Positions 1 through 4,950 of a stretch of DNA of 5,182 nt are shown here, in pieces. Source of the DNA: Oscillospiraceae bacterium (GTDB lineage: Bacteria > Bacillota > Clostridia > Oscillospirales > Ruminococcaceae); contig RKCM01000171.1 in NCBI GenBank assembly GCA_014858325.1, positions 1-5,182 of the forward strand, read 5' to 3'. Every line of letters starts with the position of its first letter. Within the stretch, counting starts at the first letter, position 1. The notes beneath the pieces are model-generated. The model was not told where the DNA came from, searched no databases, and saw only the letters and a program-made list of their open reading frames with translations. Position numbers and translations under genes: made by a program.

Positions 1-41
1 CTTTTCAGCGCTCTCTCATTGGTTCTTTCCGTTTTGCTTCC

Positions 42-74
42 GGCCTCCTCAAGAAGTCATTCTTTGTGGCGGCC
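42..74 (-). promoter_or_regulatory. Leader hairpin occluding a Shine-Dalgarno-like sequence
   Basis: The leftward transcript from the promoter at 89-117 would begin near position 82 and contain this imperfect hairpin. The outer arms pair as GGCC with GGCC (71-74 with 42-45); after one G-A mismatch two more C-G pairs follow (68-69 with 47-48). An inner AAGAA/TTCTT stem (60-64 with 51-55) closes a 4-nt loop. The 3' arm contains GAGGAGG (44-50 on the minus strand), a strong Shine-Dalgarno-like string, so the fold would hide it. No ATG, GTG or TTG lies at a usable distance downstream, and no U-tract follows, so it is not a terminator. The gene it belongs to lies left of position 1. The fold is seen in sequence; a regulatory role is inference. 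Confidence 0.4.
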
Positions 75-88
75 CTTGGCGCTCAAGT

Positions 89-117
89 ATAATACCATAC
101 CCCGGCGAGAATGTCAA
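89..117 (-). promoter_or_regulatory. Strong leftward sigma-A promoter
   Basis: On the minus strand a perfect -35 box TTGACA (117-112) is separated by exactly 17 nt from a -10 box TATTAT (94-89), one base from consensus. The DNA just upstream of the -35 box (about 118-155) is rich in A and T runs and could act as an UP element. The start of transcription should fall near position 82. No coding sequence begins within the window on this strand, so the promoter drives a gene or RNA beyond the left edge after a leader of at least 80 nt. Promoters this close to consensus often serve highly expressed genes, which is an inference here. Confidence 0.85.
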
Positions 118-133
118 CACCTTTTTCCATCTT

Positions 134-152
134 TTTTCAAAAAACTTGAAAA
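134..152. repeat. 7-bp inverted repeat between divergent promoters
   Basis: TTTTCAA (134-140) and TTGAAAA (146-152) form a perfect inverted repeat around a 5-nt spacer. It sits upstream of the leftward -35 box and upstream of the rightward promoter proposed for coaX. It could be an operator for a dimeric regulator, part of an UP element, or simply chance in AT-rich DNA. Confidence 0.35.
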
Positions 153-172
153 TAATCGCTCCCAGAGGAGAC

Positions 173-201
173 TTGCAGTTTTTCGCAGGCTGTTATATTA
201 T
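173..201 (+). promoter_or_regulatory. Probable coaX promoter
   Basis: TTGCAG (173-178) and TATTAT (196-201) are spaced by 17 nt, and a perfect TATAAT follows at 201-206 as an alternative -10 in the same AT-rich patch. Transcription would start about 30-40 nt before the coaX ribosome binding site GAGGAGG at 231-237. The -35 box is moderate, so exact element choice is uncertain. Confidence 0.55.
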
Positions 202-245
202 ATAATTACATTATAGAGTTCAAAGGGGCAGAGGAGGCCATCCAG

Positions 246-1022
246 ATGATCCTGACGGTCAACATAGGCAACACACACATTACCGTAGGCGGCTACGAGC
301 AGGACCGCCTGGCCTTCTGCGGGCGGCTCCACTCCGACAATGCCTGCACGGTGGACGAATACGCCATCCGGCTGGTCAACCTGCTTTCGCTCTACCATGT
401 CTCCCCCGCCCAGATCGAGGGCGGTATTCTGGGCAGCGTGGTGCCCGCGCTGACAGGGCAGGTGCTGGCGGCTCTGCGGATGCTCTGCAGCGCCCGCATC
501 CTGACCGTGGGGCCCGGCCTCAAGAGCGGCATCAAGCTGCGGCTGGACAACCCCGCCCAGCTGGGGGCCGAGCTTCTCTGCGGCGCCGTGGCCGCGCTGG
601 CGGAGTGCCCCGGCCCGTTGGCCGTCATCTCGGCGGATACCGCCATCTCCATCATGGCCGTCAACAACAAACAGGAGCTGGTGGGCGGCGTCATCCTGCC
701 GGGGCCGCAGCTCTCCATCGGAGCGCTGGTACAGAAGACCGCCCAGCTGCCGCAGATCGATCTCTCCGCCCCCGCCCCCACATCTGTATTGGGAAAGAAC
801 ACTTCCTCCTGCTTACAGAATGGTTTCGCGCTGGGCACCGCCAGCCTGCTGGATGGGCTGGCCGACCGCTTCTGCGCCGAGCTGGGAGCCGAAACAAAAT
901 TCTACGCCACCGGCAACCTGCCCCACTCCATCCGAGAAGCCTGCCGCACCCCCATCCATTACCGTGAGACCCTCATTACCGATGGCCTCTACCGCATCTG
1001 GCTGCGAAACCGAAAAAGCTGA
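246..1022 (+). CDS. coaX: Type III pantothenate kinase (CoaX) family protein, divergent active site
   Basis: CoaX enzymes phosphorylate pantothenate with ATP, the first step of coenzyme A synthesis, in the cytosol. The 258-residue product has the usual family length and ASKHA-fold layout: an N-terminal phosphate motif NIGNT (6-10), a GAEL block (107-110) at the place of the GADR motif, a VISADTA block (127-133), a well kept GGVILPG (147-153), a following helix with TAQLP, and a C-terminal ATGNL (221-225). The ATG at 246 follows GAGGAGG by 8 nt and starts the first beta strand, so the start is secure. Odd points: the family Asp of D-[VI]-G-N-T is Asn6, GADR has become GAEL, and the Asp and first Gly of VDFGTAT are Ser129 and Asp131. 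These residues normally bind metal, substrate or act as base, so activity is doubtful. It may be a low-activity enzyme or a non-catalytic relative. It is transcribed alone from 173-201, and no separate terminator is seen before the tRNA unit. Confidence 0.85.
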   Translation: MILTVNIGNTHITVGGYEQDRLAFCGRLHSDNACTVDEYAIRLVNLLSLYHVSPAQIEGGILGSVVPALTGQVLAALRMLCSARILTVGPGLKSGIKLRLDNPAQLGAELLCGAVAALAECPGPLAVISADTAISIMAVNNKQELVGGVILPGPQLSIGALVQKTAQLPQIDLSAPAPTSVLGKNTSSCLQNGFALGTASLLDGLADRFCAELGAETKFYATGNLPHSIREACRTPIHYRETLITDGLYRIWLRNRKS

Positions 1023-1033
1023 TACAGTTTGAT

Positions 1034-1062
1034 TTGATTTTTTCTGCAACCTGTGCTATACT
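1034..1062 (+). promoter_or_regulatory. tRNA-Arg promoter
   Basis: TTGATT (1034-1039), a 17-nt spacer and TATACT (1057-1062) form a good sigma-A promoter. TGC directly before the -10 box (1054-1056) supplies an extended -10 element. Transcription should begin near 1069, about 24 nt before the mature 5' end of the tRNA. It lies just after the coaX stop codon. Confidence 0.75.
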
Positions 1063-1092
1063 ATGGTGGTACTTGATGTACCCCATCGGTTT

Positions 1093-1169
1093 GCGATCGT
1101 AGCTCAGCTGGATAGAGCGTTCGGCTCCGACCCGGAAGGCCAGAGGTTCGAATCCTCCCGGTCGCACCA
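1093..1169 (+). tRNA. tRNA-Arg (anticodon CCG)
   Basis: The 77-nt gene folds as a full cloverleaf. The acceptor stem pairs GCGATCG (1093-1099) with CGGTCGC (1159-1165), with one T-G wobble. The D stem is GCTC/GAGC (1102-1105, 1115-1118) with a loop containing the conserved GG. The anticodon stem pairs 1120-1124 with 1132-1136, and the loop CTCCGAC carries CCG at 1127-1129, which reads the arginine codon CGG. The variable loop has 5 nt. The T loop TTCGAAT is canonical; the outermost T-stem pair (A1142, C1158) is mismatched. Discriminator A1166 and CCA (1167-1169) are encoded. It is a single-gene unit with its own promoter and terminator. Confidence 0.96.
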
Positions 1170-1170
1170 G

Positions 1171-1214
1171 GAAGCCCCCAGACACACAGGTGTCCGGGGG
1201 CTTCTTTTTGTTTT
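1171..1214 (+). terminator. Rho-independent terminator of the tRNA-Arg unit
   Basis: GAAGCCCCC (1171-1179) pairs with GGGGGCTTC (1196-1204). After one A-C mismatch, GACAC (1181-1185) pairs with GTGTC (1190-1194) around a 4-nt loop. A T-rich tract with a single G interruption follows at 1205-1214. It begins 2 nt after the encoded CCA, so it ends the tRNA transcript and probably any read-through from coaX. Confidence 0.95.
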
Positions 1215-1270
1215 GGGAGGGCTCGCATCCGCGGGTTCAAAATTCTCTGCCGCAAAGCTCGAAAATCATC

Positions 1271-1298
1271 TTGCAAAAGCAGAAATTCCCTTTATAAT
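1271..1298 (+). promoter_or_regulatory. Promoter of the MATE transporter gene
   Basis: TTGCAA (1271-1276) is followed after 16 nt by a perfect TATAAT (1293-1298). Transcription should begin near 1305, giving a 5' leader of about 53 nt before the ATG at 1358. The upstream stretch 1215-1270 holds nothing else that I can identify. Confidence 0.75.
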
Positions 1299-1305
1299 AG
1301 AGCTT

Positions 1306-1327
1306 GTGCCCCGGTGTGCGCGGGCAC
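1306..1327 (+). other. Hairpin at the 5' end of the MATE mRNA leader
   Basis: GTGCCC (1306-1311) pairs with GGGCAC (1322-1327) around a 10-nt loop. The stem begins at the predicted transcription start, and the ribosome binding site (1343-1348) lies outside it. It could stabilise the mRNA 5' end. No terminator/antiterminator pair or known riboswitch pattern is visible. Confidence 0.35.
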
Positions 1328-1357
1328 GGTCTGGTTTAGGAAAAAGGAAAAAGGAAT

Positions 1358-2704
1358 ATGAAATCAACGACCAAAACGCTGACGGAAGGCCCTCTCGCCA
1401 AGCAGATCCTGCTGGTGAGCCTTCCGCTGGCGCTTTCCAATCTGCTGCAGGTGCTGTTCAACCTGTCGGACGTGGCGGTGGTGGGCCGTTTTGCAGGCTC
1501 CACCGCGCTGGGTTCGGTGGGCTCCACCACCATCTTCGTCACCCTCTTCACGGGCTTCCTCATCGGCCTCAGCAACGGCATCAATGTGCTGGTGGCTCGC
1601 TTTTACGGTGCCCGCCACCCGGACGATGTCCGCAAAACCGTCCACTCGGGCGTTCTGGTCAGCCTCATTGCGGGCGTGATCCTGCTGCTCATCGGCTTGG
1701 TGGGTTCTCCCGCCCTGCTGCGCCTGCTCAACACCAAGGAGGACCTGCTCCCCGGTGCGATCCTGTACCTGCGGGTCTACTTCCTCGGTATGCCGGCGCT
1801 GGCCCTCTACAATTTCGGCAATGCCATCTACAGCGCCATCGGCGACACCAAAAAGCCGCTGTTCTTTCTTTCCATCGCGGGCGTTCTGAACATCCTGCTC
1901 AATCTGTTCTTCGTCATCGTCTGCAAGCTGGATGTGGCGGGCGTGGCACTGGCTTCCAGCATTTCCCAGTGTGTCTCCGCCTTCCTCATTCTCCGCTCCC
2001 TCACCCGCTCGGAGGACTGCATCCGGCTGGATTTCAAAGCCGCCCATCTCGACCCCGCCATGACCAAGAGCATCCTGGCGCTGGGCGTCCCGGCCGGGTG
2101 CCAGAACGCCATCTTCGCCATTGCCAACCTCTTCATTCAGGCGGGCGTCAACTCCTTCGATTCCCTCATGGTCAAGGGCAACTCTGCCGCTGCCAACGCC
2201 GACCTCATCATTTACGATTCCATGGCCGCCTTCTACATGGCCTGCGCCAGCATTATGAGCCAGAACTACGGTGCAGGCAAGCCCGACCGGGTAAAGAAGA
2301 GTTACTTCATCTCGCTGGCCTACTCCTTTGGCATCGGTCTGGTGCTGGGCGGCAGCCTGTTCTTCTTCGGGCGGTATTTCCTCGCCCTCTTCACCACCGA
2401 GGCCGCCGTCATCGACGCGGGCATGAAGCGCATTCAGGTCATGGGCCTCGCCTACTGCGTCTCCGCGTTCATGGATTGCACCATCGCCGCCTCCCGGGGT
2501 CTGGGCAAGACCATCGTCCCCACCATCATCGTGGTGCTGGGTTCCTGCGTCTTCCGGGTGATCTGGGTGTACACCATCTTCGCCCATTTCCACACCATCC
2601 CTGCGCTCTACCTGCTCTACCCCTGCTCCTGGACGCTGACGGCCATTGCCGAGATCCTCTACTTCATCCACAGCTACAAGCAGGCCATGAAAATATTTGC
2701 ATAA
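1358..2704 (+). CDS. MATE family multidrug/Na+ (or H+) antiporter
   Basis: This is a cytoplasmic-membrane exporter of the multidrug and toxic compound extrusion family, which couples Na+ or H+ entry to expulsion of organic compounds. The product of 448 residues matches the family's usual 440-480 and is hydrophobic throughout, consistent with 12 membrane helices in two homologous halves. The first MatE repeat opens at about residues 11-44 with the typical LPLALSNLLQVLFN and DVAVVGRFAG stretch (Asp38), and closes around the GDTKKP loop (162-167). The second half opens at about 235 and has the equivalent RGLGKTIVP loop (379-388). The start is set by AAAGGA at 1343-1348, 9 nt before the ATG; another AAGGA lies only 2 nt away. 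The order of features resembles the DinF/NorM-like group common in Clostridia, but the substrate cannot be told from sequence. It is a single-gene unit with its own promoter and terminator, and no regulator gene is adjacent. Confidence 0.93.
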   Translation: MKSTTKTLTEGPLAKQILLVSLPLALSNLLQVLFNLSDVAVVGRFAGSTALGSVGSTTIFVTLFTGFLIGLSNGINVLVARFYGARHPDDVRKTVHSGVLVSLIAGVILLLIGLVGSPALLRLLNTKEDLLPGAILYLRVYFLGMPALALYNFGNAIYSAIGDTKKPLFFLSIAGVLNILLNLFFVIVCKLDVAGVALASSISQCVSAFLILRSLTRSEDCIRLDFKAAHLDPAMTKSILALGVPAGCQNAIFAIANLFIQAGVNSFDSLMVKGNSAAANADLIIYDSMAAFYMACASIMSQNYGAGKPDRVKKSYFISLAYSFGIGLVLGGSLFFFGRYFLALFTTEAAVIDAGMKRIQVMGLAYCVSAFMDCTIAASRGLGKTIVPTIIVVLGSCVFRVIWVYTIFAHFHTIPALYLLYPCSWTLTAIAEILYFIHSYKQAMKIFA

Positions 2705-2746
2705 CAAAAAAGGAACGGTGCTGCAGCACCGTTCCTTTTTTGTTAT
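2701..2746. terminator. Bidirectional rho-independent terminator, 46-bp perfect palindrome
   Basis: Every base from 2701 to 2746 pairs with its mirror base around a centre between 2723 and 2724. The GC-rich core GGAACGGTGCTG and its complement are flanked by a run of six A on the left and six T on the right, so each strand shows stem plus U-tract. It terminates the MATE gene rightward and the aldo/keto reductase gene leftward. Both TAA stop codons lie inside it (2702-2704 on plus, 2745-2743 on minus). Confidence 0.95.
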
Positions 2747-3768
2747 ACTTTGATCTCTCCCGCCAGCACCCGCTTATAATCCTCGTAATTGCGGGCCAGC
2801 AGAGCCGGAGTGTCTAGCCCATAGGGGCACTTGGCCTTGCACTGGTTGCAGTGCAGGCAGCCCTCGATCTTTTTCATCTTGGCTTGTCCCTCGGGGCTGA
2901 GCTGCGCCGCCGACGGCGAGCGCCGCAGCAGCAGGCTCATCCGGGCGCAGTTGTTGATCTCAATGCCGGCCGGGCAGGGCATACAGTAGCCGCAGCCCCG
3001 GCAGAACTCGCCGCACAGCTCGGCACGGTCCTGCTCGATGACGGCCCGCAGTTCCTCGTTCATCCGGGGCGGGTCGTTGATGTAGGAGAGGAACTCGTCC
3101 AGTTCCTTCTCCCGCTGCACGCCCCAGATGGGCAGCACGCCGTCGTACTGGGCCTCAAAGGCATAGGCGGCGGCGCTGTTGGTGATGAGCCCGCCCGAAA
3201 GCCCCTTCATGGCGATGAATCCCATCTCATGCTTCCTGCACAACTCCACCAGCTCCAGCTCCTGCTGCCCCGAGATATAGCTGAAGGGGAACTGCAGCGT
3301 CTCGTACAGGCCGCTTTCAATGGCCTCGTGCGCCACCGAGAGCCGGTGGTTGGTGATGCCGATGTGCCGCACCATGCCCTTTGCCTTGGCCTCCAGCATG
3401 GCCTCGTACAGGCCGGTGCCGTCGCCGGGCTTGGGGCAGAAGGCCGGATTGTGGAACTGGTACAGATCAACGTAGTCCGTCCGCAGATTGTGCAACGAGG
3501 TGTGCAGATCCTTCCAGAACTCCTCCGCGTTCTGGGCGGCGGTCTTGGTGGCGATGTAGACCTCAGAGCGGATGCCGTCGAAGGCCTCTCCCAGCTTCAC
3601 CTCGCTGTCGGTATAGGCCCGGGCGGTGTCGAAGAAGCGGATGCCAGCCCGGTAAGCTTTCCGGGCCAGATGCACCGCATCCTCCTGCGAAATGCGCTGG
3701 ATGGGCAGCGCGCCAAAGCCGTTTTTGTTCACCGTGATGCCGGTGCGGCCCAAGGTAACCATATCCAT
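2743..3768 (-). CDS. Aldo/keto reductase with C-terminal 4Fe-4S domain
   Basis: The 341-residue protein belongs to the COG1453-type oxidoreductases, cytosolic enzymes that join an NAD(P)H-dependent aldo/keto reductase barrel to a ferredoxin-like tail. The barrel (about 1-235) shows the catalytic tetrad in its usual settings: Asp47 and Tyr52 in FDTARAYTDSE, Lys75 in IATKT, and His106 in YQFHNP. The tail (about 250-341) carries two cysteine clusters: Cys256, 259, 262 and 265 followed by Pro, with Cys252 just before; and Cys304, 307, 310 and 314 followed by Pro. This is enough for two 4Fe-4S clusters, suggesting electron exchange with ferredoxin or another redox partner. The substrate is unknown. 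The ATG at 3768 lies 7 nt after GAGG (3779-3776), which overlaps the TGA stop of the upstream gene, so translation is probably coupled. Transcription ends at the shared palindrome. An ATG two codons later is less well spaced. Confidence 0.92.
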   Translation of the reverse strand: MDMVTLGRTGITVNKNGFGALPIQRISQEDAVHLARKAYRAGIRFFDTARAYTDSEVKLGEAFDGIRSEVYIATKTAAQNAEEFWKDLHTSLHNLRTDYVDLYQFHNPAFCPKPGDGTGLYEAMLEAKAKGMVRHIGITNHRLSVAHEAIESGLYETLQFPFSYISGQQELELVELCRKHEMGFIAMKGLSGGLITNSAAAYAFEAQYDGVLPIWGVQREKELDEFLSYINDPPRMNEELRAVIEQDRAELCGEFCRGCGYCMPCPAGIEINNCARMSLLLRRSPSAAQLSPEGQAKMKKIEGCLHCNQCKAKCPYGLDTPALLARNYEDYKRVLAGEIKV

Positions 3769-3777
3769 AGCAAAACC

Positions 3778-4794
3778 TCACTGATAATCATGGTTCAGGA
3801 ACATCGCCTTGATCTGCACGATCTCGTCGTACTCTTCCTGTTCCACTTGCACGTCGGCGTTCACTTCCTGCAGGCGATGCTTCACGGCGTCCAGCGCCTC
3901 GGCGGCGGTCACCGCGCGGCCCTCCTCCACGGCATCCCGCATCTGCTTGAGGACGACTGGGTGGGCGTAGGTACTGGGCACCGGGAAGTTACTGCCCGGG
4001 TAGCCTTTTATGTATTCCGCCATGGCGGCTTCGGCCCGCTCGGCCCGCTTCATGATGGCGTTGCGGTTGTTGCGGGCGGTGGGCATCATGTTGTAGCTGG
4101 AGAAGAGGAAGATGGCCGCAAAGCCAAACAGGGCAAAGTAGATGCCGTAGTTGCCGGTATGGCTCAGCAGGCAGTGGATGCCGTAGGCCGCCGCCACCAC
4201 GCCAAACAGGCTGATGATGAGGGCCACATACTTGTACACCGGCTTACTTTTGAGCTGGGCCCGCTTGCGGCGCTCGGCTGCAGAAAGCTCCTGCGCCAGC
4301 TCCGGCTTCTTGGCGAGGTAATCGCCTGCCCGCTTCAGGTCGCCCACGGTGCGCTCGGCCTCCTTGGAGAGCTGAGGCAGTTTGCGGGCTGCTTTTTCCG
4401 CCTGCTTTTTCTCCACAGCGGCCTCGCCCGCCTCGCTCAGCAATTTGATCTGGGGCTGCTCCTTGGCCAGCACTTCCAGCAGAGCGTCCACGTCCCGCTC
4501 GTCCTTAAAATTGCACTGCTTCTGCTTTCCGCCGTCGTACTCCACCACGAGATACGCCATGGAGGCGAACATTCCCTTGCCGGTAAAGCCGCCTGCGCTC
4601 ATGGCCACCCGCTTGAAGACCCGCTGGATGCTGCCGTAGGGCAGGTAGTAGCGGCGGTCGATGTAAAAGCTGTTCAGGTAGAGGGCCTTTTTGCCCACGC
4701 CGCAGGGGCCGATCTTTTTGCAGCTTTTTTTGTCGGTTTCCAGGGTCTGGGCGTCGAGCTTTGCAAGGCCCAGCTGTGCAGGTTTGAAGATCAT
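3778..4794 (-). CDS. Hypothetical two-helix membrane protein with possible PH-like N-terminal domain
   Basis: I do not recognise the family. The 338-residue product has an N-terminal domain (about 25-112) rich in predicted beta strands, including a KALYLNSFYID strand, a PYGSIQRVFKRV segment and a YLVVEYDGGK strand, then a helix LLEVLAKEQ. This order resembles bacterial PH-like domains but is not proof. A charged, Ala/Lys/Glu-rich segment (about 119-183) is probably helical or coiled-coil. Two hydrophobic segments follow at about 186-210 and 215-236, separated by a short SHTGNYG turn, forming a helical hairpin. The tail (240-338) is charged and helical. No signal peptide is seen, so both long soluble parts probably face the cytoplasm. 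The frame stays open upstream to a TTG at 4857, but the ATG at 4794 has GAAGGGA 6 nt before it and is preferred. The aldo/keto reductase gene follows after 9 bp. No convincing promoter is visible in 4795-4867. Confidence 0.8.
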   Translation of the reverse strand: MIFKPAQLGLAKLDAQTLETDKKSCKKIGPCGVGKKALYLNSFYIDRRYYLPYGSIQRVFKRVAMSAGGFTGKGMFASMAYLVVEYDGGKQKQCNFKDERDVDALLEVLAKEQPQIKLLSEAGEAAVEKKQAEKAARKLPQLSKEAERTVGDLKRAGDYLAKKPELAQELSAAERRKRAQLKSKPVYKYVALIISLFGVVAAAYGIHCLLSHTGNYGIYFALFGFAAIFLFSSYNMMPTARNNRNAIMKRAERAEAAMAEYIKGYPGSNFPVPSTYAHPVVLKQMRDAVEEGRAVTAAEALDAVKHRLQEVNADVQVEQEEYDEIVQIKAMFLNHDYQ

Positions 4795-4800
4795 ACGGAT

Positions 4801-4807
4801 TCCCTTC
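4801..4807 (-). promoter_or_regulatory. Ribosome binding site deciding the start at 4794
   Basis: GAAGGGA on the minus strand lies 6 nt before the ATG at 4794. It fixes the start of the hypothetical membrane protein there, rather than at the upstream in-frame TTG at 4857, where AAAAGGG is only about 2 nt from the start codon. Confidence 0.75.
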
Positions 4808-4867
4808 TTTGCGTTTTTGTTCCCCTTTATTTTCCCACCCGGCCCCGCAAAAAGCAAGGCCCTTTTG

Positions 4868-4904
4868 AAACAAAAAGCCGACCGCTGGGTTGGCAGCGGT
4901 CGGC
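4868..4904 (-). terminator. Rho-independent terminator of the CstA-family gene
   Basis: A perfect 11-bp stem, GCCGACCGCTG (4877-4887) with its complement (4894-4904), closes a 6-nt loop. On the minus strand it is followed directly by TTTTTGTTT (4876-4868). It lies 46 nt after the stop codon of the CstA-family gene and separates it from the downstream two-gene unit. On the plus strand no U-tract follows the stem, so it works leftward only. Confidence 0.93.
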
Positions 4905-4950
4905 GCAGAGTTTGTGGAAAAACAGCCGCCCGGAATGGGGTATTGCGGCT

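Noticed and set aside
5..60. Two minute minus-strand reading frames in the leftward leader (ATG at 60 giving MTS, and ATG at 19 giving MRER).
   Set aside because: Each stops after three or four codons and shows no codon run typical of attenuator leader peptides. The strong Shine-Dalgarno string at 44-50 is not correctly spaced from either ATG.
1011..1043. A possible coaX terminator: AAAGCTG-ATA-CAGTTT followed by a T run.
   Set aside because: The stem is short and AT-rich with only three firm pairs near the loop, and the T run is 10 nt away and overlaps the tRNA promoter. It is too weak to call.
1233..1247. A tRNA T-arm-like string (GGGTTCAAAATTC) between the tRNA terminator and the MATE promoter, suggesting a tRNA remnant or attachment site.
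   Set aside because: The T stem does not pair, there is no acceptor, D or anticodon arm, and no repeat of the tRNA-Arg 3' end is found in the window. There is no support for integration.
1364..2707. A 447-codon open frame antisense to the MATE gene.
   Set aside because: It mirrors the MATE gene almost exactly, has a charged low-complexity translation with no family features, and arises from GC-rich codon bias.
1063..2817. A long plus-strand open frame running through the tRNA, its terminator, and the MATE gene and terminator.
   Set aside because: It crosses a clear tRNA and two terminators and is out of frame with the MATE protein. Its translation is rich in Arg, His, Pro and Gly, as expected from a shadow frame in GC-rich DNA.
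3381..3781. Open frames on both strands overlapping the aldo/keto reductase gene.
   Set aside because: Their translations are Arg/Pro/Ser-rich without recognisable features, while the reductase frame carries a full catalytic tetrad and Fe-S motifs.
4690..4713. A Walker A-like GPCGVGKK string (residues 29-36) in the hypothetical membrane protein.
   Set aside because: The required Ser/Thr after Lys is Lys, no Walker B motif follows, and the surrounding segment looks like short beta strands. It is treated as a chance resemblance.
4795..4857. An alternative TTG start at 4857 for the hypothetical membrane protein.
   Set aside because: The ribosome binding site-like AAAAGGG is only about 2 nt away, and the added 21 residues are Gly/Lys-rich and look non-coding. 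The ATG at 4794 has a well-spaced GAAGGGA.
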